Origin: Ascoidea asiatica
Lineage: Eukaryota > Ascomycota > Saccharomycetes > Ascoideales > Ascoideaceae
Assembly (NCBI GenBank): GCA_001600695.1
Contig: BCKQ01000006.1
Coordinates: 186,001 to 250,000 of the forward strand
Reading direction: 5' to 3'
DNA: 64,000 nucleotides
Each line of letters begins with the position of its first letter. Within the stretch, counting starts at the first letter, position 1. Shown here piece by piece: positions 48,101-58,399 of this stretch. The translations under genes and the position numbers were made by a program. The notes beneath the pieces were generated by a model. The model did no database searches. It had not been told where the DNA came from and saw only the letters and a program-made list of their open reading frames with translations.

Positions 48101-51100
48101 CTATCCCAGAAGCTATAACAAGTCTAAATAATTTAGTTCAATTAGATATGAGTTTCAATAATATTAAAACAATACCCAAGGAAATTTCAAATTTGGAAAG
48201 CCTTGAAGTTTTAATCTTAGATTTCAATAATCTTGCTGGAAGTTTATCCAGGAATATCAGCACTCTTCAAAATTTAAGGGTTTTGAAAGCCAGAAGGAAT
48301 AATTTGAATGATGTTTCGGCTATTAATGACTTAGATACGATGGAACAGATGTATTTTGATCACAATAAAATTCAAGTTTTGATAATTGACTGTAAGAATT
48401 ATAGAACTTTACAACATTGCAGTTATTCACATAACCCAATGTCTAAAATAAAAATGAAAATATATGAAAAATTTTCTTCACTGATAATGAGTGAAGATGG
48501 TGAAACTATTCAAATTAAGGATTTTAAATATGTCGAAACAAATGATCCTTTAAATCATGAAGTTTTTACAAATTTGGTTTCGGTTGATCTTTCTCATTGT
48601 AAACTTTCAACCTTACCTAAAAAGATATTTACAATAATGCCTAATTTATCAAAAATTATACTTGATCGCAATTTATTATCAGAGTTGCCAGATATAGATA
48701 GAAATATTACTAAATTAGTGGTTCTATCAGCTCATTCCAATAAATTATCTCATATTCCAGAGGAAATCGGTCAATTAGAGTATTTACAAGTTTTAGATTT
48801 GCATTCAAATAACATTAAAGAAATACCTTCAAGTCTATGGGTGTTACCAAATTTGTTGGATCTCAACTTAAGTTCGAATTTAATTAATCAGTTTCCTGCA
48901 CCTAACATGCCTATTCCTAGAACGATTAAAAGTCGAAACCCTTCAATTCCAATGTCAAGTCAGTCTTTTCCCAATTTTCTATCTTTTGAAGATAAAGCTG
49001 GATCTTCTTTGTCAGGTCCTGCAAGTCATTCTCATGACAAGTTTAGTAATTCTATTCAACTGAGTAGAAGACCTTCGGTAATACCTTCTCTGAAGAGATC
49101 CATCGGATCGATTTCGACTTCTAGTAATGGAAGTAATAGTGATAAAACTTCTTATGACTCGAACTCATTTCATATTCCAAGAAAATTGAGTGATATTTCA
49201 GCTTTAAGCTCAACGGCAGCTCAACAGCCCTCTATTAATTTACATAAATGTTTATTAGTTTTGAAGCTTGCAAATAATAGATTATCTGATGATTGCTTTG
49301 GCCCTATCTCATATTTAACAAGACTTGAAACTTTGAATTTATCTTATAACGATTTAATTGAAGTTCCAACTCATGCTTTAAGAAGATTAAATAATTTAGT
49401 TTCATTACTTCTTTCGGGTAATGAATTAACTAGTTTACCTGCGGATGATCTTGAAAGATTGAAATCTCTAAAAATTTTAGCTCTTAACAATAATAAGTTT
49501 AGAACCTTACCTGCTGAATTGGCTAAAGTTGAAAATTTAACAGTTTTAGATGTTGGCTCGAATCAATTGAAATATAACATTTCCAATTGGCCTTTTGACT
49601 GGAATTGGCAATGGAATTTGAAACTACGATATTTGAATTTTTCAGGAAATAGAAGATTCGAAATTAAGCAGCTTAATGGACCACATAATAGTGTTTCTAG
49701 TGATAAGAGCAATCAAAACTCGGCTGATATAAGGTTTGATAGTTTTAATGACTTGAGATATTTGAAGATTTTAGGTTTAATGGGTGTTACTTCTACTACT
49801 GCTGCCATGATTCCTGATAACTCTGTAAATATGAGAGTGCGTACAACAGAATCTGAAGTAAGTTATATGAAATATGGAATTGCAGATACATTGGGACAAA
49901 GAGATTATGTCTCCATCAGAGACAGTGTGTATGAAAAGTTTAGAGGAAATGAAAATGAGGTTCTAATTTTTCTAATTGATGGCAAGTCCCAATCTATGGA
50001 TTATCTCAATAATATTGGGGGAAATAGAAGTGGTCATAAAATTTCACAAATAGTCCAAGACTCCTTTTCGGACAATTTTAAAGAAGAACTTAATAGGGTT
50101 AATTCTGTTCCTGGAGAAACTGTTGAAGATGCATTAAGAAGAACTTTTCTTCACTTAAATAAGGTCATAAATGATCATGTAATTCCTTATGATATTAATT
50201 TAAATGATCTTCCTAGAAAAAGCAACGGTGGTATTTCTAATTCTAGTAAGCAATCGGATTTCAGTGAATTAACTATAAAAGATGCATTTTCAGGATGTTC
50301 TATTTCAATTGTTTATGTTGTTGGAAAGGATTTATATTCGGCAAATGTTGGAGATATTTCTACTCTACTTGCTAAAAGTAATGGTACTTATGAACAAATT
50401 ACTGTCAATCATAATGCACTTTCTAAAGAAGAGCTTTATAGATTGAAAATGGCTGGTGGGTTTGTAGACATGGAAGGGTATACTTGTGGAACTACTGATG
50501 TTTCAAGAGCTGCTGGATTTTTCAACTTGATACCTCAAATAAACGCAAATCCATCTATTAAAAAGATTAAGTTGACAGTAGCACATGAAATGATTATAAT
50601 AGCAACCAAAGAGTTATGGAAATATGTTTCTTTTCAGAAGGCTGTGGATATAATGTCCCAAGATAAAATTGATCCAATGTTATCGGCTCAAAAGTTGAGA
50701 GATTTAGCTTTATCGTATGGTGCTGATGACAAAATGACAGTCATTGTTCTAACATTGAATGATGATAATTCAACAGTACAAGGCGAAGAATTTTCCCAAT
50801 CAAATATTAGAGATGAGTCTGCATTACTGCAATTTAGACGTAGAAGAGATAGAATGACACTTCCGGAAGATTCTAATCTGGTTCAACTTGGTGTTGAGAT
50901 TGAGCCTCCTATTGGGAAAGTGGCAATGGTTTTCACAGATATTAAAAGTTCAACATTCCTTTGGGATAACTTTCCTAGTGAAATGAGAGCTGCTATAAAA
51001 TCACATAATGCAATCATGAGGAGACAATTAAGAATAGTTGGTGGATATGAAGTTAAGACAGAAGGTGATGCATTTATGGTTACCTTTCCAACCGTTTCTT

Positions 51101-52053
51101 CTGCTTTGATCTGGTGTTTTAATGTTCAAATGCAATTATTGAAAGAAGAATGGCCTTCTGAATTGGTTGATTCATATGAGGGAATGCAAGTTTATGATCA
51201 TAAAGGAGAAGTTATATTTCGAGGAATATCCGTTAGAATGGGAATTCATTGGGGATCACCTCTTTGTGAAAAAGATATTATTACTAAAAGAATGGATTAT
51301 TATGGCCCGGTTGTTAATAGAGCTTCACGAGTCAGTGCTGTGGCAGATGGAGGGCAAATAACTATCAGTTCAGACTGTCTAAATGAATTAAAAAGGCTAG
51401 AAAAAGCTTTCGATGATGTTCTAACTAAGAAAAAATCTATAATTGATTCATATGATGATCTGCAGAATGGTCCTTTATTACATGAACAAATGAATAAACT
51501 TACTCTGGAAGCATATAAGATATTTCTGTTAGGAGAGGTGAAATTAAAAGGATTGGAAACTCCAGAGGTAGTTTCTGCAATTTACCCATCAAGATTAGTT
51601 GCTAGATATCCTATTCATATTGGTGAAGATACAAAATATGAACAAGTAAAATTAAAGGACTTGGAAGGAGGTGTAAAAACTCTTGGTGGATTAGTTTGCA
51701 AGAAACGCAGTGAAAGTGTATTGTCCAATAATTTCGTTGACAACTTGGAAGCACTTGCCATAAGACTAGAAACTATATGTTCTGAGATTGCAATAAAAGG
51801 AACCAAGGGATATATGGCTGGAGCGTATCACAATAGAAATACGGGAGCCTATCATTCCAAGAATGTTAATACAATGTTATATTTGGAAAGCATGGTAACT
51901 CGAATTGAAAATTCTATTTCTGTTTTATCTCTTCGTCAAACAGTTGGAATGAAACAAGGAACTGGATTATTAATGGATTCTAAAGGTAAATCAGCCGATG
52001 AGATTTTAAGGGAGGCAATTCAAGCCTGTATTGCAATGGGTAAACTTCATTGA
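44827..52053 (+). CDS. CYR1: CYR1, Ras-responsive adenylate cyclase
   Basis: Makes cAMP for PKA signalling in response to glucose via Ras. 2408 residues, against 2026 in S. cerevisiae; the surplus is an Asn/Ser-rich N-terminus (1-830). Domain order is that of fungal cyclases: Ras-association domain (about 840-925, HVLRIFKEDNTFFSISCKM), a long LRR array (about 960-1655) with a Ser-rich loop near 1365-1475, a PP2C-like domain (about 1678-1975), and the class III catalytic domain (about 2028-2190). Metal-binding Asp2038 lies in MVFTDIKSSTFLW and Asp2081 in VKTEGDAFMVTF. YYGPVVNRASRV follows. The C-terminus should bind the cyclase-associated protein. Intronless. Codon use becomes more mixed after the N-terminal third. 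Confidence 0.97.
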
Positions 52054-52395
52054 TTTTCGATTTTTTTTTTATTTTTTTATTTTAAGAAATTCCTTTTTTG
52101 TAACATTTTTGATTGAGCTTTAGGCCTTTCATGTATTTTATTTTAATTTTTTTTTATTTTATTTCGATTTTTTTCATTTTACTTTTCTTATTTTATTTTG
52201 CAATTATCAGAATTTATTGATAAATGCAGTTTTAATGTTATAATTTTTGAATCTACGGGAGGTGGTAAAATCAATTCATTTTATTTACTTGATTTTTATA
52301 TATATATGTATTTTAATGAAATTTATGAATAATAATTTTTAGTAAAAAAAATAAATAATGAAAAGACAAAACAAAAATTTAGAAATAAAGTGAAA
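52054..52395. other. Convergent CYR1 / wall-protein spacer
   Basis: 342 bp, T-rich; both 3' UTRs. No gene seen. Confidence 0.55.
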
Positions 52396-53895
52396 TCAAA
52401 GGAAAAGAACAAATAAAGCACCAATTATTGAAGCATAAACTACATTAAGTGTTGATCCAGAATCAACAATTGTAGTTATAAAAGAAGTTGAAGAATATTG
52501 AATTTGAGTATCAGAAGAATATTGATAATTAGTATCAGATTCTAATTTTGAAGAATTATCATACCAAGGTAAGGAAGAAGTTGACAAAGTATTTATAGTT
52601 GAAGATTTATTACCGTGATTTGAAAAAGATTTAATGATTGTATCAGTACAAGAATTTTTTGGAATTGGAATTGAAGTTTTTGAACAATTATATGAAATTG
52701 AAGTGAAAGAATTTGTATTTGTACAATTGTTGATAGCAGTCTTATTATAATAAGAACTAAATTTAGAAGAATTTGGTAATTTTGATGAAAATGAACTGGA
52801 AGTATAATTGAAGCAAGATATAATGCTTGATGAGTTTTTTGATGAATATGGACAAAAAGAAGAATAAGATGATGATGATGATAAAGATAAGGAAGATGAA
52901 GATAATGATAATGAAGAATAATTAGAGTAAGATGAAGATATAGATACTGAAGATGATGAAGATAAGATAGAAGAAGAATATAAGGAGGAAGAAGAAGGAT
53001 ATAAGGAGGAAGAAGAAGGATATTCACTTTTTGTAATTGTTGAAATACTGATTGTTGAAACACAATCAGTTGTTGAACTTGAAGAGGTTGAAGAAGTTGA
53101 AGGTTCTAAACAATCTGGAGTAGTAGTTGATATACAATTTTCAGGAGGACCATAAATACAAGGATTACAAGTAATTGATAAATCAAAAATACATGGATCA
53201 CAAGTATTATTAAAATAACATGGAGGATCATAACAAATTTGGGTTGTATAAGTCTCATCAATATAACAACAACCTTTAAAATAATCAGGCATTTCGCTAC
53301 ATAAGTATTTATTATCATTATTATTGTTATCATTATCACAGTCTTTATCTTTATGGTTATCTTTGTGATTATTATTAGGATTATCATCATGATGATTGTC
53401 ATTATTATCATTATGGTGGTTATCGTCTTTATAAGGAAGTATATGATAATCATCGGAACTTTCTGAAGCATCAGAAGAATCAAAATTCATTGGAGGTTTA
53501 GTTGTTTCAGGTAATTGAATGACAGTTAAAGTGGTATATGAAGGATTAATTGATTTTGAATTTGAATAACCACAATAATTATATAAAAATTGAAATTTTT
53601 CAAATTTTTTACAATAAATTTCATTAGAATTCTTACAAGATTTCAAACAAGTTTTAAAATTTTCTTTGAATGAAATATTATCCAGATCTAAATCCGAATT
53701 TAAATCAGATGAGCATATACAACTTTTCAGAAATTCATCATCATCTTGCCCAAATTGTAAGCAATTATTGATATGATCTAAAGCTAAATCACAAGCGCCA
53801 TCATGATTATTATTATTAGCGGTACTCTCATTTGCTGAAGCATTTGATAATTTGAAAACCAAAACAAAAGGGAAATATAACTTTGAGAACAGCAT
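52396..53895 (-). CDS. GPI-anchored Ser-rich cell-wall protein with Cys-rich domains
   Basis: 499 residues, not assignable to a named gene. A signal peptide (about 1-20) precedes an eight-Cys module (about 34-110) with the CxC and CxxxC pairs (KSCICSS, KTCLKSCK) common in fungal extracellular proteins. After an Asp/His/Asn-rich linker (145-200) comes a second, denser Cys block (about 203-265; GCCYID, PPCYF, CDPCIF, CNPCIY). A Ser/Tyr-rich stalk (about 285-360) with YPSSSSL repeats is expected to be O-mannosylated. The C-terminus ends in a hydrophobic stretch (NVVYASIIGALFVLFL) preceded by Ser/Gly, a GPI-attachment signal. Likely a wall or plasma-membrane mannoprotein; ligand unknown. Confidence 0.82.
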   Translation of the reverse strand: MLFSKLYFPFVLVFKLSNASANESTANNNNHDGACDLALDHINNCLQFGQDDDEFLKSCICSSDLNSDLDLDNISFKENFKTCLKSCKNSNEIYCKKFEKFQFLYNYCGYSNSKSINPSYTTLTVIQLPETTKPPMNFDSSDASESSDDYHILPYKDDNHHNDNNDNHHDDNPNNNHKDNHKDKDCDNDNNNNDNKYLCSEMPDYFKGCCYIDETYTTQICYDPPCYFNNTCDPCIFDLSITCNPCIYGPPENCISTTTPDCLEPSTSSTSSSSTTDCVSTISISTITKSEYPSSSSLYPSSSSLYSSSILSSSSSVSISSSYSNYSSLSLSSSSLSLSSSSSYSSFCPYSSKNSSSIISCFNYTSSSFSSKLPNSSKFSSYYNKTAINNCTNTNSFTSISYNCSKTSIPIPKNSCTDTIIKSFSNHGNKSSTINTLSTSSLPWYDNSSKLESDTNYQYSSDTQIQYSSTSFITTIVDSGSTLNVVYASIIGALFVLFL

Positions 53896-55206
53896 GATTA
53901 GAATTATAAGAAGATTGATTTTAAATTTTTATTCAAAAAAAAGAAGAAGGTTAATGAAAATATAAATTAAAATATAGGATTATAAAAGATTAAAAAAAAA
54001 AAAAAAAATACATGGCGATAATTGCCTTATTATATCCACTTTTATATTGCCCTTTTCTTTGATACAAAGAAGTGAATTGGCTTATTCTTCCAAGTCCAAG
54101 AGCAGATCATTTTGGTATTATATCGCACTGAGGTTGATCTAGGTCCAGAACAATCCAGAACAAAACACAGCAAACCAGAAGGAAATATAAAGATAAGAAG
54201 AATCCTGGCAAAGAGATTATGTGAATTGGTGGTCCCTTGTTGCTGTCAATCCCTTAATTGGCTTTATTTGATCTGGTAATGAGTTTAAATTGTATGTGAC
54301 TGATTTGTTGTGGCAAAAAAATACAGATTCTTCAATGATTTGAATGAGCAATGAGAATTCATTCCTCTTTGGCCATGCTGATTTCCGAATCGGGTAATCG
54401 AGGTCTATTGATTCTGGATTCAGGAGCAGCTGGAAATGATCTGGCAGCTGTCAAAGAAACTAATCAACAGAGAGTAAATTGCAAGTCAAATGAATCAGAG
54501 TTGTAACTATAGTAAGAAATTGTGTGTAATTGAATCTGATCTCGTCGCCACGTCAATTATCAATCGTCTCTTATCTAATATCCATTTAAATCAATCTCCA
54601 ATCAATCTATAATTAATCTATAATTAATCCAAAAGAAATTAATAAGCAATCAATAAATTTTAATTAATCTGTAGTTAGTCAAGACTTTTAAAAAGTCGCG
54701 TTTTTGTGTTGATGTTAACAACCGAATTACATCGCATGAGTCATACTGTATGTTTAATTTAAGTTTCGATTAATAATTAGATTCCAATTTAAGTTTAGAT
54801 TCGAATTCAAACTTAAATAGAAATAAAAATCAAAAATTATTCATTAATTACAAAAACATTTTAAATTCTTAATTCAGAAATGCAATTAATTTTAAAATAA
54901 ATTTTTCAAAAAAGAGAATAAAATTAAAGGGTTAAAAAAAAAGAGTTATGGGCCACGTAATGCTCAAAAAAAAAAAAAATCAGCAATGAAAAATAGTAAA
55001 AATTATAACAAAAAATAAAAATAATGAAAGACAGTGATAAAAAAAATGTAAAATTTGAAATAAAAAAAAAATAAGCTAAACAATCACTAAAGTGAAACAA
55101 CAAAAAAATATCATAAAAAAACATAAAATATCCAACCTTTGAGCCCCCATTATAGTCAATAAATTTCAATAATTTTGAAAATTTTTATAAATTTATGAGT
55201 ATTTAT
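53896..55206. promoter_or_regulatory. Wall-protein 5' flank and SSH4 3' flank
   Basis: 1.3 kb between two minus-strand genes. The wall-protein side has GC-richer sequence (54060-54560) with a Reb1-like CGGGTAA (54391-54397). The SSH4 side is A-rich (54900-55120). No gene recognised. Confidence 0.55.
54391..54397 (-). promoter_or_regulatory. Reb1-like site (TTACCCG on minus strand)
   Basis: Exact Reb1 core, about 500 bp upstream of the wall-protein start codon; suggestive only. Confidence 0.35.
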
Positions 55207-57174
55207 TCAAGTTCTATTTCTTTTATTTTTTTTACTTTTCTTCTTTCTTTGATTTTTCTTTCTACTTTTAGAAGTTTTTGGAGATTTTGATATAGAATTT
55301 ATACCTCTTGATTCTTGAGATTCATCCAGATCATTATCTATTTCTAAATCTTCATTATTTATATTATTATCATCTTCAATTTGATTATTTAAAATAGAAT
55401 TTTCAATATCATCTGTATTTCTATTCAAAGAAGTTCGACTTGAGCTATTATTTAATTCCTCATTAGTTAAAGAATTTGATGATGGTAATTCTACTAGGGC
55501 TGCTTCATTTTCAATATCTCTTGTGAGATTGTTTTTTGTATTATTATTAATATTTCCTTCAAAAGTAAGAATCTGATCATTATATGATTTATTTTTGTTA
55601 TTATTCATAAGAGTATGATTTGAGCTTGTTCCTTCTTCATTAACGATATAATCTGGAATTATTAAAGAATCTAAAATTTGGGAAGGAGAATATTTTTTTG
55701 GACTAAATGAAGAATTTGAAGAATCTTTGAATTTACTTGATCTTCTTTCATATAATCTTAAATCTAAATTTGTATCAAAACTTTCTTCTTCATCACTACA
55801 AGGATTTTTATATGATGGTGGTCTTGAAGTTTTATTAATTTTAGTAATTTTATTATTTTTTTTATTAAGTTTATTTTCTTTATTATCTTTATTTTCTTCT
55901 TTTCTTTTTAATAAAGCAGAAGGTCCAAAAAATGTAACTTCATTATATGGATAATCAGGTGGTAATTGTTCACCAGTTTCTATAATTGTAAAATTTAAAT
56001 TTTTATCACCATAAGCAGGTGGTGCACCAATTGTACCAATAACAGGAGCTAAACCCCATCTTTTAACATTTGCTTCAATAAATACAAATCCACTTTTACC
56101 TAAATTAACATGAACTTTATTATTAATACCTTTATAAGAACCAATTGCAGGATATAAAGTGATTTTCATATTATGAACAATTTCAAATAATTTTTTACCA
56201 TTTCTTGTGAAAAAAACTGTACCTAATCTTGGTCTAAAACCAATACCAACAACATCACCATTTTGTAAAATTGGTAAAATTTCTGGAGCATTATTAAAAG
56301 GTTGATTAATTCTTGATTTACCATTACTCTCATAAGCAACAGAAAATTTATTATAACCAGGTAATCTAAAATTTGGATATGGTTTTGTAATTAAACCAAT
56401 TGATAAAATTGAATTTGGATCAAATTGAAATAATTTAACTTCAAAATAAATTACACCATGTTCTCTATCTTTAACAGGTAATGGTAAATTTAATTGTACA
56501 GAAATTGGTGAAGATTTTAAAAAAGTTATTTCAGTTTTATCTTCAACAATAAATGAAGGATCTAAAATTTTTGTAAAATCATTTTCAAATAAAAATGCTT
56601 CTAAACCTCTATCAATAATTAATCTTTGTTGATTTTCTGTTAAACTTTGATTAAAAGGTAAAATTTTTGGTGGATTAATTGATTGAAATAATTTTGCTCT
56701 TTGATAATATTCTCTTTCTTCAATTGATAAATTTGGTAAATATTGAATTTCATCTTGAATTAAATTTTCTTCATCATCAAATTCTCCTGGAATTATAAAA
56801 TTTGATCCAAGATATTGAGATTGAGATGAATTATTTATATACAAACAAATAAAATATATCATTAATACAATAAAAGCAATTAATATTGCACCAAAGCTTG
56901 ATGATAAAGCAATTATTAAAGGTAAATTTAAATCATTATTTGGATCATTAATTGGATTTGAAGTGCTATTTATAATATTAATATTATTAGTTGTAGATTC
57001 AGAATTTTTTAAAATATTAGAGGTATTGAATACAATTTGATTTATATTTATTTCTTTATCATTATTTAAATTAATACTATTTTTAATTTGATGTATATTT
57101 TCTTTTAATTCGAAATAAGATAATTTTGCTTGAGTAAGGAACCGATTATTCAATCCCGATGAAAGACTAACCAT
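55207..57174 (-). CDS. SSH4: SSH4/EAR1-type Rsp5 ubiquitin-ligase adaptor
   Basis: 655 residues. Ssh4 and Ear1 are single-pass endosome/vacuole proteins that recruit the HECT ligase Rsp5 to membrane cargo for sorting into multivesicular bodies. A lumenal N-terminus (1-85) precedes one membrane helix (about 87-113, LIIALSSSFGAILIAFIVLM). A SPRY domain covers about 215-390, with HGVIYFEVKLFQF and GDVVGIGFRPRLGTVFFTRN. PY motifs for Rsp5 WW domains are PPAY (near 380), PPDY (near 402) and PPSY (near 447). The C-terminus is a disordered, Asn/Ser-rich tail ending in a Lys/Arg cluster. Orthology to Ssh4 versus Ear1 is not decided by what I can see. Confidence 0.86.
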   Translation of the reverse strand: MVSLSSGLNNRFLTQAKLSYFELKENIHQIKNSINLNNDKEININQIVFNTSNILKNSESTTNNINIINSTSNPINDPNNDLNLPLIIALSSSFGAILIAFIVLMIYFICLYINNSSQSQYLGSNFIIPGEFDDEENLIQDEIQYLPNLSIEEREYYQRAKLFQSINPPKILPFNQSLTENQQRLIIDRGLEAFLFENDFTKILDPSFIVEDKTEITFLKSSPISVQLNLPLPVKDREHGVIYFEVKLFQFDPNSILSIGLITKPYPNFRLPGYNKFSVAYESNGKSRINQPFNNAPEILPILQNGDVVGIGFRPRLGTVFFTRNGKKLFEIVHNMKITLYPAIGSYKGINNKVHVNLGKSGFVFIEANVKRWGLAPVIGTIGAPPAYGDKNLNFTIIETGEQLPPDYPYNEVTFFGPSALLKRKEENKDNKENKLNKKNNKITKINKTSRPPSYKNPCSDEEESFDTNLDLRLYERRSSKFKDSSNSSFSPKKYSPSQILDSLIIPDYIVNEEGTSSNHTLMNNNKNKSYNDQILTFEGNINNNTKNNLTRDIENEAALVELPSSNSLTNEELNNSSSRTSLNRNTDDIENSILNNQIEDDNNINNEDLEIDNDLDESQESRGINSISKSPKTSKSRKKNQRKKKSKKNKRNRT

Positions 57175-58399
57175 TTTTGGTTACGAGATTCTACCAATAA
57201 TTATCTATTTGAAATAAAAGAATAGTATAATACTATTCAACTATAGCTGATGTTAATTTTATTATTTATATTATATATTATTTTTTATATTATTATATTA
57301 TTTACTAACTTAACTCTCTTTTATTTCTGGTTCTTATTCTTGTTTTAGTTATCCAGAAAGTGACAGAGGTCTGTTAACAATCAAATCACTTCACTTTGAC
57401 TTAAGCCATGGCGAAAATGAAGGCCATGCGGATCAGAGCGCGGATGCAGGGATCAAAGCACGGATATGCAGTAACATATCCGACTGTCATCCGTGTAACA
57501 ATATCCGTTCCGGATAGAATTAAGGAAATACCGTTGGAAGAAGCACAAGAAGCACAAGAAGCAAAAGAAGAAGTTTGTGGATTTGAATTCTTTCATCGGT
57601 TCAGATGGATCCAAAAACAATGTAAGAATACAGAGCCATAAACACAACACGAAAAAACAGACGACAAGAAGAATAAAAGCAACTCGAGAACCATTTGATA
57701 TTCTTCTCTAGTTGGAAATTTCAATTCTACTCCAATGTCTATATCACTTAAAGAGTTATAAACAAAAGGGAAACAATTTGATAAAAGTATACCCATTTTC
57801 ATATAAATTGGAACAATAAGGATAACTGGAGACAAAGATTGGGAAAAGTCATTTAATTTAATCGATTTCACCGTTTGGCATTTAACTAACTACCAATTTT
57901 ATTCAATTATTATACTAAAATTGAATAACTTGCTTTTGCTATACTATTTTATTTTTATTATTTTTCGCGAAATTATTTGAATTTGCATTCCCAGGTAGGA
58001 AACCAAACTTAAAAATACAAAATTAAAACATTGGATAAAAATACATACTAACTAAATTTCACAAAATTTCACAAAAAAACAATTTTTTTTTTTCATTTTC
58101 AAATCTTTTCACTTTTTTTTTTTTTATTTTCATTTTATATTATCTTTTATCTTCTTTCAAATAAATAAATTCCTATTAATTTCATTCCTATTAATTTTAT
58201 AAATCACAATTTTAAATTTCAGCCGTTAAATCCAATTTAAAATTTAGTAATTTCACCAATTCACACCATTTCTAAGGCCATTTTTAAATTATAAAGAGTA
58301 TACACGATCAAAGGGGTAAATTAGGTGACTAGGTAAATAGGGATGTAGGTAACTAGGTAAGTAGGTAAATAAAGAAAGTCAAGAGATTTTTGAAGAGAT
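57175..58399. promoter_or_regulatory. SSH4 promoter and NPL3 3' flank
   Basis: 1.2 kb. A GC-rich patch (57400-57640) contains a dense cluster of CGGAT/ATCCG half-sites with two perfect inverted repeats. The rest (57880-58399) is AT-rich. A 77-codon ATG frame at 57408 overlaps the cluster but has atypical codons; not called. Confidence 0.6.
57427..57516. promoter_or_regulatory. CGGAT half-site cluster with palindromes
   Basis: Seven or eight CGGAT or ATCCG pentamers in 90 bp. CGGATAT and ATATCCG (57461-57467, 57476-57482) are spaced by 8 bp; TATCCG and CGGATA (57502-57507, 57511-57516) by 3 bp. Inverted CGG triplets at fixed spacing are the usual targets of fungal Zn2Cys6 factors. The cluster is about 250-350 bp upstream of SSH4. 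Confidence 0.6.

Noticed and set aside
54380-54400. TTCCGAA-containing sequence considered as a point-centromere CDEIII
   Set aside because: No TGTTT...half, no AT-rich CDEII of the right length and no CDEI at the proper distance; the local motif fits a Reb1-like site better.
57408-57641. Plus-strand 77-codon ATG frame opening MAKMKAMRIRARM
   Set aside because: It overlaps the CGGAT palindrome cluster, uses codons rare here, and has no domain; more likely regulatory DNA.
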